64,000 bases of DNA from Paraconiothyrium sp. Pb-2020 (GCA_022419385.1 JAJUBI010000003.1:4464001-4528000); one strand, 5' to 3'; counted from the stretch's first letter, positions 33,611-45,869 are shown. Made by a program: numbers and translations. The notes: generated by a model from the sequence alone, not told the origin.

Positions 33611-34012
33611 AAGGCTCGGATTAGTGGAGTGTGAAGGGAAATAGACGGGAGCTTTCGATCGAAGAGCGATCGTCACTCATCGGCTGGTGGTGGTGGCTGA
33701 GCGGGTCCATAATCTAGAGCTGCTTATTCATCCTAGTCAACCACGCTGAACGTTAATGAAGACGTAAGCCCAGCAACAACCGGTCAGCGACACATCGTAG
33801 AGTTATGATTGGCAGTTGAAGCATCTTCGACGACAAAAACAAGCTTTGACCTCTTGCAGAAAGTGTAGACGTGAGGCTGCGCGAAGTGATGTTCAAGATG
33901 CGGCTCTTGTTATTGTGGGGTGCCGAGCCCGCTGTAACGTGCGGGCCCACTGAAACATGTCGACTTGCGGACCACGGAGATAACTTGAAATAACATTCCC
34001 ACAACAACCCCA
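33611..34012. other. divergent promoter region
   Basis: About 400 nt between the Zn2Cys6 gene (minus) and the HAD hydrolase gene (plus). No separate gene. Confidence 0.5.
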
Positions 34013-35299
34013 ATGGCCTCATCCGCATCGTTACGGCATATCTCTAAGATCGCTTCACGGCATACATCCTTTGTATCGTCATTACCATCACTATCACTAT
34101 TACCAACATGCAAATCCTCGATACGTAGCTTTCAGACAGAAGCTACCCCACCAGCACGCATCCCCGAATTCGCATTCGCATTTGAGTAAGGCAAGCAAGC
34201 CGTTCCACACCGTTCTCACTCTCTGACAGCTCATAGCATCGATGGAGTACTCGTTCGTAGCTCTGACCCGCTCCCGCGCGCTCACCAAGCGCTCACCTAC
34301 CTCCAATCCCACCGTATCCCGTTCATTCTGCTCACCAATGGCGGCGGCAAGCACGAGGACGAGCGCGTCGCCGACCTAAGCTCCAAGCTCGATGTCCCTC
34401 TATCCACGAGCATGTTTGTCCAAAGCCACACGCCCTTCGCCGACATGCACGAATACAAAGACAAGACCGTCATGGTCGTCGGCGGCGACGAAGACAGATG
34501 CCGGATCGTAGCCGAGAAATACGGCTTCAAGACCGTCGTCACCCCCGGCGACATCCTCGCCGCCTACCCCGAAGTCTGGCCCTTCTCCCAGCAACTACTC
34601 CCGTACTACAAAAGCTTCACACGCGCGCTCCCCGCCCCAATCGATCCCACCTCGCCCTCCACCTCGCTCAAAATCGACGCCGTCTTCGTCTTCAACGACC
34701 CCCGCGACTGGGGTCTCGACACGCAGATTATAAAAGACGTGCTCCTCAGCCAAAACGGCATAATGGGCACCTTATCGAAGAAGAATGGCGATGCGTCACT
34801 CCCAAACAAAGGATACCAACAAGACGGCCAACCCCCGCTGTACTTCTCAAACCCCGATCTGCTGTGGGCAGCTAAATACCACCTCCCACGGCTCGGCCAG
34901 GGCGGCTTCCGCGAGGCGCTAGAAGGCGTCTGGGCCGCGATAACAGGGGGTCCATCCGCAGGCGTTACACTGCAAAAGGTCGTTATGGGCAAGCCGCATC
35001 AACCTACCTACGCGTTCGCAGAGAAGCGTCTCATATCGCACCGACAACACCTCCTTAAGCAATTCGACGGGAGGCTAGGACATTTGAAGAGGGTGTACAT
35101 GGTTGGAGACAACCCCGAGAGCGACATCCTCGGCGGAAACAGCTACGAGAGTCCGCATGGCACGGATTGGGCGAGCGTACTGGTGCAGACGGGGGTTTAC
35201 ACGGCGGGCACGGAGCCGGCGCACCAGCCGAGGAAGATTGTGGGGGATGTGTGGGATGCGGTGGAGTGGGCTACGACGCAGGAAGGGTGGAGCAAATGA
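34013..35299 (+). CDS. mitochondrial HAD-superfamily hydrolase, CECR5/YKR070W-like
   Basis: Haloacid-dehalogenase-fold phosphatase of the TIGR01456 (CECR5-like) group. Exons 34013-34185 and 34237-35299 give 411 residues. Residues 1-45 are Ser/Arg/Leu-rich and almost free of acids (MASSASLRHISKIASRHTS), a mitochondrial presequence. The catalytic motif FAFDIDGVL is created across the intron, which confirms the splice. ILLTNGGGKHE is motif II and GDNPESDI is motif IV. The long first exon is missed if translation is started inside exon 2. The physiological substrate is unknown for the family. Confidence 0.9.
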
Positions 35300-35822
35300 A
35301 AATCAAACCACAGGAGGCAGATTTCGTATCATGTAGGATATGCATGCATTGGAGTATTTGATATTGTTCTTGCGTAGAGTTGGACGGTATGGCATTTACA
35401 TCAGTGTGTGATCGTTGGATAGCATGGCAATAGCATCTGCATTTAGGGACAGCATGTGACAATTTGCGCGTTCGGCACGCGGAAGATCTGGAATTGCGCG
35501 GGCAACACGGGCTCGGTGCAAATTGCGGAGGAGCGAAGCTCGGACTGCTGCGATCCTTGATGTAACTGTGTGGGAACGTATCCTTGGTGCCTTGATCCTT
35601 GGCGCGTGGTAAACACCTGCAACGCAACATTGAACCTTGATCAACAAAGTCACGCGTAATCAGAAATAGCGGGCGATGGCGCAAGATGTTGAACATCCAA
35701 TACATATATTTCCAAGAAACTAGAAAGCTAAATACAATGCTGCAAATGCAGTAAATTCTACCATTTTGGTACTTGAACGAAGGGTATCTCATCAATCAAT
35801 CATGCTCATGCATATACATCGT
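35300..35822. other. convergent intergenic region
   Basis: 3' flanks of the HAD gene (plus) and the beta-propeller gene (minus). Nothing else recognised. Confidence 0.5.
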
Positions 35823-37007
35823 CTACAACCAGCGCACGTTGTTAGGCGATCCCGGCACAGTGATGGCCGCCTGCTCCGCACCAATCTTGCCCGACGCAAC
35901 GTCACGCTTGTAAATACGGACGTTGCCCGAGTTCTGGTTAGCGATGGCGATCTGGCTGCCGTCCTTGCTGAGCTCGAAGTGGCGGGGGAAAAGACCACCG
36001 GAAGGAGCGAGCTGGACGAAGGAAAGCTTGCCGTTGGAGCTGGGCTTGAAGGTGATGATGGAGTTTGAGTCGATCTGGGTGCTGTTGGAGGGGTCGACGT
36101 TGGGGACCTGCTGGAGGGTGACGTTGCGGTTGGAGGCGACGAGGTACTTGTTGTCGGGGGAGATGGCGATCTCGGCGGCGGCACCATACTGGGTTACGGC
36201 GGGGTCAGCGGTGGGTCCGTAGGTCGACTGCTCGTCGATCTGCTTGAAGGTGAGGCCGCCGGAGCGGACATAGGTGACCTCGTAGGAGAGGATCTTGGAG
36301 ACGAGCTCGTGGATAATGAAGAGGTAGGTTTTGCTGCCGGACTTCCAGAAGGCGGCGTGACGGGGGCCGTAGCCGGCCGGAGCCTTGAGCTCGGCGTGCT
36401 CGGTGAGATTACCGGTGGAGCTGTCGATGCAGAATACGTGGGTGACGTCCAGACCGAGGTCAGGGAAGATCACGTACTGACCGGTCGGGTCAAGGACCGA
36501 GTGGTGGACGTGGGAGCCATCCGCCTGTTGGGGCTTGGGGCCATGTGTCGTGTTCGCGTAACCGATATTTTGGAGGAGCGTGAAGGCACCGTTCACAACG
36601 CTGAAGGTGGTGAGACCGTGGCCGCCGTAGTGAGCGATGGCGAGGTTCTTGTTGGAGTTGTAGAGCTGGGTAGCCACAGGGCCACCGCGGGGGATGGTGA
36701 CGACTGCGTCGTGCTTGAGGCTTCCGTCGCTATTCAGGGTGAAAGTGTGCAGTCCAGAGGAATCCGGCGTGGCCCAAGCCTCATCAACGACGATGGCCTT
36801 TCCCTTCAAGCCAAGGTCGATCCAGGCGGGCTGGGGACCAGCCTCGGTGTTTTCAGATGTCTTCTTGAGAGCTCCGTTGGTGTAGTCGAGCGTGTCGATG
36901 TAACCGTCAGTGATGGTGTCGCTGGTAGGACCGTAGCCGCCAACGAGGAGCTTGGCTGCCGAAGCGGAGGTCGCGAGACCGGCGACGAGAAGGGTACGGA
37001 GGGACAT
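35823..37007 (-). CDS. secreted lactonase-like seven-bladed beta-propeller
   Basis: Single-exon protein of 394 residues in the 6-phosphogluconolactonase / carboxy-muconate cyclase-like propeller family. ATG 37007 starts a signal peptide (MSLRTLLVAGLATSASA) followed by KLLVGGYG, the usual first strand. Family marks include the GSHVHHSVLDPTG stretch, YGPRHAAFW, and the late GGLFPRHFELSKDGSQIAIANQNSGNV. It is likely extracellular. Enzymatic activity of these secreted fungal members is not generally established. An in-frame extension to 37184 lacks the signal peptide at its front and is probably 5' leader. Confidence 0.85.
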   Translation of the reverse strand: MSLRTLLVAGLATSASAAKLLVGGYGPTSDTITDGYIDTLDYTNGALKKTSENTEAGPQPAWIDLGLKGKAIVVDEAWATPDSSGLHTFTLNSDGSLKHDAVVTIPRGGPVATQLYNSNKNLAIAHYGGHGLTTFSVVNGAFTLLQNIGYANTTHGPKPQQADGSHVHHSVLDPTGQYVIFPDLGLDVTHVFCIDSSTGNLTEHAELKAPAGYGPRHAAFWKSGSKTYLFIIHELVSKILSYEVTYVRSGGLTFKQIDEQSTYGPTADPAVTQYGAAAEIAISPDNKYLVASNRNVTLQQVPNVDPSNSTQIDSNSIITFKPSSNGKLSFVQLAPSGGLFPRHFELSKDGSQIAIANQNSGNVRIYKRDVASGKIGAEQAAITVPGSPNNVRWL

Positions 37008-39324
37008 TGTGAAAGCTAGAATTGGTAGCGGATAGCGATTGTGTCGAGCTTGCTGTAAGAATGCTATGTGGGGAAGTAGCGAACGGCGGAGGCCAGTATA
37101 TATACAGAAATCTCCCACAACGCTCCAAGCTAGTGAAGGAGTAAAGGACCGTAGAAGCCTTGAAGGCGCGCGAATAATGCACACAAGGTAGCCGAAGACG
37201 CAAGCTGGGGTGTCAAGAGGAAAGGGAAGGTTCCGAGCGCGTGGGCGTGATGAAGACGGGTTCTAGGGAGAGGTTCCGCCAATTATACGAGGAAGGATCA
37301 ATATGAAGGGCCGGGGACGGGTTAAAGTACACTCACAGGAAATGCAATTCAAGTGCTTAGGCGCATTGACAGGACAGGGAGGACTGCAGGCGGCTCAGCG
37401 CAAATCCGTCGGGCTTACACAGCCTGCGCTTGGCGCATAGACGCGCAGGGAGACAACCAGAGCATCCCCCGCCGCAGTGCGGGCCTGTGACAGTGTAACG
37501 TGCGCAAGCGGCGCGGGCGAAATGAGGAGCAACTGGAGAGCTAGTATGGGATAAGCAAGGCACGGGTGGGTTCCTGCACCTAGATCTGCAGGGTGGAGGG
37601 CCCCGGGCCGCTGAAACGGGCCCCGCGAAACAACCTGGAGATGAACACGCTTCGGACAATTCACTGGCCCATAGCCGCCGATTCACCACCAAGGCTCTGG
37701 CGCGTTTCAACACACGTCACTACAAACATGTCCGCTGGGCGCCGTGTATAAAGGTACTCTTGGGAGCTGGAACTCCGCTGGCCAGCGTTGCAAGTCACTG
37801 AGGTATCCTCACAGCGGCGCACGTGGCGCGTGTTCAGCCTCATCCCTCCTCATTGAGGCACAGGCAATCTGTCATCGCATCCCTCATTTAGTTTCGTGGC
37901 TGACATAACTGCAAGCCCTGTCAGCGGCGCTTCCTGTTAATGGCACTGTTCTCGCCCCTTCATCGCACAATATGCATCCTCATTGACGGAATGGAACAAC
38001 ACAGAGCCGTGACATTGCATGCAGAAAGACGGTTACGCTGCCTAGCTTCCGGTGATGGCTTTCGTGGCTTCCATGGCTTCCATTTTGCTTCGGTTGCACT
38101 GCGATCCTCTTCACTCGGAGATGTCCACGCGGGCGCCTGAACGGAGCGTCTCTCCAGCCAAGGTATCAATGGTCGAAGGCCGCAATAGACATCTTTCGTG
38201 CGACAATAAGGAGCAATAAAAGGCACACCCTGCGACATCGGTCGACTTCACCCATTCGGTGACAGACGACCTGGGGCACGTCAGCGCCTCATGTTCCCGC
38301 CTGTTCACGACAACGGGCCATGGAGATCTGGCCAGTCGATCTGGTTGCCAAGCTGTCTCGGTTACGAAAGGGGTGAGCCAAGCAGATATTGCATCACCAC
38401 GTGGAGTCAGCCAGGATTCGCGAGCTTGTTCCTTTGGATCGACTGCCAATCGAAAACCGTCTTGATCAATGTCGCTTACGCGCTGGTGTTTATGCGAGAA
38501 CACTTGCTCAGTACATGCAAGTGTCCTAGAACGTCGCAGTATCAGTTGCGTAGGCGACCAACGATTGCATCTCATGTTCTCACCGGTGCCTATCGCGAAA
38601 CGACGAAGGGTTCACGGGTTATCTCAGGTACTGCAGCTCAGCTGCATCCTTTCAACACCCCCTCAGCTTCAATTGTTGATGAAAATCATTAGCATCTATT
38701 TCAAGCGTTGATTCGTTAGATCTCTCACTTGGACTGTACGAGCACACTGTCGTGTGATAGTCCTCGCCTCTAACTAGTACAAAGACCTTCAACGTCAAGT
38801 TCGGCCTCCACACGTCAACATTTGTTCTTCGATCGCATGTCGTTATCCGACACTCGTGACACTTCGTTGGCCTCGTCAGTCTATCAAGCGCTTGATGATC
38901 AATTTTCTGTTCGAAGTCTTGATTTGATCAATGACCCTATCATATCTATCTTGTATTTTCGATAGACTTGCAATTCGAAGAAATGACTCCTCTCGTTTTG
39001 AGGTGTTATAAGACGCAAGGAGCTTTAGAAGGTCCGTCGATATGACTATTCTGTCTCTCTCACTTGGTCAGAAGTAGTGGTCCCCAATCAGACTAATGAC
39101 CAGGTTCTCGACAATTAGATCGCTCGAGAGGGTCGTAACTGGCTCTCTCACCTGGGACGGGCGATAGTGGCTCTCTCACCTACGACCGTATGAGCTGGAC
39201 GTCTCACCATCTAGTATATCTTTCCTCATGAACTTCGTGAACTCGTTCAGCGACCGAGAAAACAGCCGGTCTTACCAAAAGGACTACGATCAAACTATAC
39301 AACCTTGTCCAGACTTCACTTACG
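37008..39324. other. 2.3-kb intergenic region with repeated CTCTCTCAC motif
   Basis: No gene supported. The motif (c)tctctcac(c/t)t recurs near 38721, 39055, 39143 and 39171 in the 600 nt before the nuclease-domain gene, once within a longer shared block (tggctctctcacct). It may be regulatory or a decayed repeat. Confidence 0.4.
37097..37104 (-). promoter_or_regulatory. TATA box of the beta-propeller gene
   Basis: tatatata sits 90 nt upstream of the ATG at 37007, inside the open frame extension. This supports treating that extension as promoter and leader. Confidence 0.55.
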
Positions 39325-41141
39325 ATGCTACATCCTATCAACAGAGCCCCCGTTCAGATGCATAACGAGGATGAAGAAGTCGGGCAGTCATCTCTTCGTA
39401 AACGATACTTTAGCAAGCTCCTAGGTCTGCCCAGTGAAGCTAGACCAGCAAAGCGGCCAAAGGAGGAGAATGTCCGTTCTAGCAAGGAGGAAGCATCCGA
39501 TAGATCTTTCATACCTAACGAGTCCGAGGAAGAGTCGACTGAACCGCCAGAGACAGCTACGCAAGACGATACGTCCTATTCTCTGGAGATTGAAATAAGT
39601 GGCAGCGGCACAAGAGACGACCCGATCAGATTCCCGATATGGGAAGGTAACGTCATATTAAGTGACTATCATGGGAGACTCATCGAGCTCTCTGATGACG
39701 AGGACGAAGATGTCGTGAACATGGATTTTACCGCAAGCTTCCCGAATGCTTTGAAGCCATCCAGCCCACATCTTGCTCATGCAGAGGACGCTGAAGAGTG
39801 GAGTCATAGGACAACATCTCTGGCGCGAACACAGCCTTTGCTTGGAAGCAGGAAACCGGCGTCATCAATTGATGGCAGAACCGTTCAGCACACGCTTCCA
39901 AGCATGAGATTGAGCCCCACTTTGCTGTAATCTCCCTTTTCTTTTTCATGAGCCCCCTATCCCAGCTGATAAATCCCAGGTCGCCGTCATCGCCTTCACC
40001 AGCACGCACATACGCGTCTACGGAGCCCACATTGACTTCCCCGCCAACCTTGAGCGAAAAGCTGGTGTCGCATTCAGATTGGCCGGTGGGCAGCCCTGAC
40101 AGTCTTGTCAAGATAGAGGGAAATGGCCTCGAAGACAGCGACGACGACTTCATGGAGGAGCTATTGTCAGGTTGCGCCACATCGACCAAAGGAGGCACCA
40201 GGGACGCTTGTTCTGCCAGTGTCACCACAACAGCTCGAACCCGTGGCCTATGGGAACAGCGAGCGCAAGAAGAAGACTTGTTATTCGTCACTGATACGCA
40301 AGATCAAAGTGAGGATGATGAATGCGACTGCGTCATCGTTCTTGAACGAGTGAAACATGTTAGTTTGTCCCAATCACTGTCGACAATTGACATCAAGAAG
40401 GAACGAGAAGAGGTCATTGACGCACGAGAGCCTATTTTGTCCCAAGAGAACACTGCTCCAGAAGTCCAGGGAACGTACGATTCATCTGACGACCTTTTCT
40501 ACACAGCGAGAGTTGGCTCCACTATCTGTTCGTCTTCGGAGACCCAAGTTCCAGACGTCGCTTATCTGGATGTGCCACGAACGCCCGTGAAGTTGACTGA
40601 GAGTATCAATTGGAACGCGCCGTTACCTGTTTCGACCAGAAAGCGTCTCTTCTTTGATACATATCATCAACTGAATCGTGTGCATCTGGAAAAAGTTCTT
40701 CGCGATTACTATTCGGATACGCGAGGTGACCTGTCTCCCAACAGTTGTCGCTTATACGCCGGTCACAGGCTGCCAAAACCTCCGTGCCAAACTCTCCGCA
40801 TGGGGCTCGAGTTCCGGCATAATTCCCGGAGGGAAAGCTTGGCCCTCAACGTTCTCGTCGTCAAGATGCTCTTTGACGGAAGTCTATCGAGAAAGCACAT
40901 TGACGGCATCGTGAACCACTCCTGGCACGCCAGCCATCTTTGTGGAAACTGGACCTGTCTCAACACCACGCACGTTGTGCCGGAGCCTGGCTCAGTCAAT
41001 AACAATCGCAATGCCTGCTTCAGGGATGTGCATGGACCATGCAATCATACGCCGAAGTGCCTGAAGCACTTGAAGTTGGATAAGAGCCTCCTTCGACCAG
41101 GTACGGACATGACTACTTTGAAGAACATCACAACGGCATGA
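39325..41141 (+). CDS. protein with I-PpoI-type His-Me finger nuclease domain
   Basis: Exons 39325-39926 and 39980-41141 give 587 residues. The first ~420 residues are acidic and disordered (LSDDEDEDVVN, EDSDDDFMEEL). The C-terminal ~150 residues match the zinc-binding homing endonuclease fold: SHLCGNWTCLNTTHV, then NNNRNAC, then GPCNHTPKC. Aligned with I-PpoI as I know it, the catalytic His (codon at 40935) and the metal-binding Asn 21 residues later are kept. So are the Cys/Cys/His and Cys/Cys/His/Cys zinc ligands, with one residue inserted in the second site. The gene is a spliced nuclear gene, not an rDNA intron ORF. It could be a domesticated nuclease or a DNA-binding protein; nuclease activity is inferred only. 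Confidence 0.8.
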
Positions 41142-41375
41142 TCTATTTGGCTTTTACGGGCGATCCAAGTTCTCGCATGATACGATGGTATGAGTTTGTT
41201 GCAGAGTCCATACACAGGCTGGTCTGTGTAATGATATGTTTCCAGGGAAGTACAGGACTTCGATATTCCAACATGGCATCGTCCGATGGATACCCTTGGG
41301 AAGGAACTGCGAGGGCGGACCATGTGTCCTGGTCCTCGGAAAAAATGCGATGACTGGTCTCGTAGACGTTGGTAG

Positions 41376-42023
41376 CTAATAGCATGTTTGTGTTTGGAGA
41401 TGCGGATGACGTGCATAGCCGATTCCGTGATAGGTAAGCGCGATCACCCTCAGCAACGTCTCATCTCGTCTTGTCTTCCTACTTGAGGTCGCAACCACCA
41501 GCATCCAGACTGGATCTAATAAAAAGAAAGGCGAATGACTCATTTGAATGTCTACATCGACTTGAGCGGCCACTGAGAGGTACATGTAGCTGAAGCTTCC
41601 GCTATCGAGTGGGATCCGCTGCATGAAAAGATGACAGCTCATCTCCTCTTCTTGGAGTTTACACTGTTCGCGGCACTGGATTGATTGATTCGGCGCCGCT
41701 TCATTTGTAAATGGACTGGCAAGCTTGACCTCCGCGATTTCCTTCCATGGCAATGAGTCAATACCTTACTTTTTCCAGGCACCGTACTCTAAGAACGCAC
41801 GCGACTGAGGCACTGCAGCCACCCCGACTGCACCGATGTCTCGGAAACAGGGATAGCTTAGAGTCGCCATGCATGTGAATAGAGCGGTGAGAGCCTGTTG
41901 CGGACATATGCAGTGGCGAATCCGTTGAATTCGAGCCTCTGGTAGCAATGCCCCACCGCGACGTGGAAGAGCTATAGCAGAAGGGAAAGCGAGGGCTAGC
42001 ATTGGAATCTTAATCAAGTACAT
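41376..42023 (-). CDS. candidate secreted cysteine-containing protein
   Basis: Not a recognised family. I propose two exons, 42023-41770 and 41715-41376, joined by a 54-nt intron with a gtaagg donor and cag acceptor in matching phase, giving 197 residues. ATG 42023 opens a good signal peptide (MYLIKIPMLALAFPSAIA) followed by LPRRGG. Eight cysteines follow: HCIC, TC, PC in exon 1 and QCREQC, SC, TC in exon 2. The even number suggests disulphides. The frame upstream of 42023 is open but lacks a signal peptide. No similarity is claimed. It could be a chance pair of ORFs, hence the modest score. Confidence 0.42.
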
Positions 42024-43009
42024 CACAGCTTTTAGGGTAAAACTTGGTAGGTATATGTACATAGGGTAGGTGGCCAGCGGGGCGAATTCACTGCGAAACA
42101 TGGGTGGTCTGTGAGAACTAGTGCGTGTAGAACCACCTACAAACGCTTCAACCCCGGTTCCAACCAGCCCACGGCGCCTGCGACAACAGACAGCTTGCCA
42201 TCAACTTGGTTCCGGTCTGACCCCCAGCCCAGACGAGCTGCAAGCACCCGCTGCCGCTGCAGCCACTTGAGCTCGTCGCAACTTCACTTCAGACGCACGC
42301 CTTCCCCACGGCCGCTTGCTGCGTCAGAGCTCGCAATTGCTCGAGCGTTCCAGCACGACCCGCCTCAACCCCACGTACCCAACCGCGCCGCCTGTTGTCT
42401 TGTGGCTCCGTTAGCAACGCGCTCTTGATCGGTTTCATTCTTGTCGTCTACCTCCATATTCACCCGTGTTGCTCTCAAGGTGGCGACCAGGCCCAGGATT
42501 CGCGGGCGGCGAGGTAAGCTTCTCCGTCTCCTTCTTTCCCTACCATTCAGCCCCACTATTCTGTTCCCATGAGTCCTGGCCCGCTACACTGAGGCCTCCC
42601 GTCCAAGCTGGGCGCTACCAACAAGAGTTTCGTCACAGCCCGCCCCATCTGAGACCTCTACGGGCTTGCCTGGGGCTGCCTGTTTTGCTCCGGCGATACC
42701 AAGGCAAGCACGAAATCAAGCCCCTCATTAACCGTCACAGGTCGTCGTGCCCCTGCTGCTGCGCAGGCTGCAGGACGACTACCGCTAGGAACGCCCACAC
42801 AGCACACAGGGACTGCCTCGCAGTCGCACCCGCACTCGCACATTCGCATTGTTCCACGGAAGGACCTTGACAGTGACTCCTATGAGGATAGCACACCCAC
42901 GTTCCGCTCCCCATCGCTTCAGTTACCGCCGTTTCCGTTGAGCGACCAGGACTCCCGCAGAGGCAGTGCTCCCAGTGATACTTCAACAACCAACACCACT
43001 TTCGCGCAG
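42024..43009. other. 5' region of the downstream gene with an ATG-less open frame
   Basis: From 42653 to 43009 the frame of the next gene stays open and reads like protein (for example HIRIVPRKDLDSDSYEDSTP), but contains no ATG. A donor-like gtaagc occurs at about 42512 and an acceptor-like cacag at about 42740. An upstream spliced leader or an unusual start is possible. Confidence 0.45.
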
Positions 43010-45207
43010 ATGGCGCGCCGGAGCAATAGAAGCGAAATGGAGGGCGTCGAGAAACCGACTTCCAGGCCTATGCCGCTTTCAGGTTATATTGCGTTTTCGA
43101 CCCAGTCAAGTCGTAATAGGCTGAGAAATAAGACCTGGCGCTCGGCGCTGCCTAGCGATCTGGTCCAAGGTGAAGGTCTGGTAGGCTTTCACACTGACGA
43201 GTCTTCCTCGCCCGTCGAACCCGTGGAGCCAACCCAAAATTCGCTACCTGGAGGAGCTCTCACTCAATCGTTACCTCAACCCACGCAGGTTAGACGCACT
43301 CCGTTCGCCTTACCCAAGATTCAGACGGATATTGTCCAGCGCGAGGAAGCTATCCCAATGGACTTCCCCAATGAGCAACAGCCAGTAAGTCATGCCCAGC
43401 AAATCAATGACAAAGCACTCACTGCAAGCTTGTCTAGGTATCCCCAAGTGAGGGCAGCGAAAACATCAGCCCCACCGATACCCGACTCCCTGCCGTCGAA
43501 AATCACCTGCGCCTCTTCGGAAAGCTGCCAGATATTATCCGTCTACAAGAGCAGACTGGCGACTTTGATGGACAGATCGTGTTCATAGGTCATCCGAACC
43601 GCGACGTTTCCGCTCATCAATGGCTATCAGATTCCTATCAGTGGGTTCATGTTGGCCTTTGGTCGCACACACGCAAGAGGATCGAGGGTTCGCTTGCGTC
43701 TGATCGTCTGTCAACACCTGAGTTCTCGTACAATTCGATTGAGTACTTCAAATTCGTGGCAGAGCATCGCGAATCCATGATAAAGGAACACGGTCGTCCA
43801 CAAACAGAGCCAGAACCTGATGTAATCGAACCTGCACCCACAGAGATGAGCATTGAGAACATCAGCAAGACACCCGCCCCAAGCTTCGCCGTGGCCTCTG
43901 TGCTTCGTAACATCACCGGAAAGAATCTAGAAGACCCTTTCATAACCGCCGTCAATCATTCGCCAGCTCCCATGGCCACGTTCAATTTTCGAGGTGGTGG
44001 TGATAACGGCGGGTCGATGGACTTCAATTACGAGTTTCCAACAAAGCTAGGTACTCCGAATAGGGAACATAAACAGATCTACGTCCAGCGAGAGCGAGCG
44101 CGCCTTGAGGCACTCCGTGGGCAATCAGTTACTCAGCGCGAAATGCAGACCCCTCTCCGAGAAGTAGAGTTCGGTGAGGAGGCACCCGGACTCACACCTT
44201 CGCCGACCCGCGTGACCGTAGGCCGGCAAGATACTGTGCTATCAGTTGGGGACATGAACACTCGATTCCAATGTCGAAGCAGGTTGTCAGAGCTAGGGCA
44301 AACGTCTTCCCAACCCAGTCTTACCCCCGAGCAGCGCGTCGCTGTTCCAGACTTCCCACTGAACAATGTGAGTCTAAGGAACTCGATCCCTACTGGCCCA
44401 ACCGTGGCGAATCCTTACCGCGGATTCTCTACGTTGAACGCTACAGCACCGCCATATCGGATGCCAAGAAAAGAACAGACTGAGGCATCGGACTCTTCTG
44501 TTACAGTTTTTCATAATCCTGCATCCACGACTGATCTTGCATTACGCTTCAGCGACCCCGATGGAAAGCGGCAAGAGCATGTCCCTCCGATCGCAAACGG
44601 TTTCAACAAACAAGCTCCCACTAGGCAGAACTGGAATGGCCCTTTCTTCGCTGACTCTATGCCAACTGCGCACGATCCGCTTGCGTCACTTTCTGCTCAG
44701 ATTAGCAACGAGCAGAAGCTCGTGGACTGGTATCGCGATGGACACAGCGTCAGTCGACAGCAAGACTTTGCCAAAAGTCTTGTGACGGCAGCGTCGGCGA
44801 GCAGCAAAGTTCGTAGCTTTGGGGCAATCGGCGAAGGCTCCGCTAGGAAGCAAGATCCCTCGAAGTACGCGAATACCCATGTTTTTGCCCGCGTGTACGA
44901 GCACCTCTCCGAATACGCAGAGGAATCTCGTGCTGGCGGTGGAAAGAGCTACTTCACGCGAGCATGGAAGCCTTCACCCCTGCACCTTCGCGATCTTGGA
45001 CCCGACGGGAATAACAGCTTCTATGGTGGCTCGTCAACGTCTTCACCCCAAATTTCGCGTACCTCCAATCGCCCCTACCAGCCATACCGTGGGGACAGCA
45101 CTCCGTGGGGTTTTGGTGGTCAGTCGAGCAGCCCGTTGCCGTCTCAGTACGGTCCGAACTCGGCTACGTTGAGTCCGTATGGCGGTCCTTCTCACCGTGG
45201 CTTCTGA
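43010..45207 (+). CDS. large disordered protein, unknown function; start uncertain
   Basis: Exons 43010-43384 and 43438-45207 (53-nt intron, gtaagt donor) give 714 residues from the first in-frame ATG. The protein is rich in Ser, Pro, Gln, Asn and Arg. More ordered parts are RLFGKLPDIIRLQEQTGDFDGQ, then VFIGHPNRDVSAHQW, and near the end VRSFGAIGEGS with VFARVYEHLSEYAEE. I do not recognise a domain. The regular splice and long frame make it a real gene. The coding frame probably extends upstream to about 42740 through a spliced first exon that I could not locate. RNA-binding or scaffold roles are possible but unsupported. Confidence 0.72.
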
Positions 45208-45869
45208 TTACTTGTGAGTCTTCTTCAATAGCGACACTTCTATGTTTGGAGCTAGCTGACACCGTGCGTAGTAATTTGAATCCTTAGAGAACTCACAGAG
45301 GTCGATGATATCGACGTTTAGTACCTTTTCTGGGCGATGCCGTACAAAAGGTTAAACGGTTACTGCTCTAGTTTCACTTTCATGGCGTTTCATACGATAC
45401 CCCGGGCATTATGGCGTACCAGGAGCTATAAGATATGCTTTTTGCATAACTAGGTCTCTTGTGACTAAGCTTACGAGCGCTGTCACGCCTGAATCTTACT
45501 CGGTAGCGGATTAGTACAGAGGCCACTCTAGCCCTCTCGAAGAAATTCAATCAGCTCATTGCGTTCTAGTATAAGTCGTTGTAGACTCGTTCCATGGAGT
45601 GATGTGCAATCTTGAGTTCGCCCTTGGGACATTGTGACTCGAATAAGAGCGGTAAGGGATGTGCATGACATAAGAAGATTGAGGTTCCGACGTAAGCCCA
45701 TAATCTTGTTCGCCCTTTTTGAGATCGAAAATATGAAGTTTCGTCCGGTCTGGGGTTGTGACTGTTACAGGCGCCAATGACGCCGACGTGTTTGGCGGGG
45801 TAAGAATCTGCCCCACCATACATTAAATTCGCAGACTGCAGCTTCGACCTGACTCAACCCACCGAAATC
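45208..45869. other. intergenic, promoter side of DPS1
   Basis: About 660 nt between two plus-strand genes. No supported ORF; overlapping minus frames at 45556-45823 lack motifs. Confidence 0.5.

Noticed and set aside
35823..37184. Longer start (453 codons) of the beta-propeller protein
   Set aside because: A TATA box lies inside the extension and the signal peptide begins at 37007.
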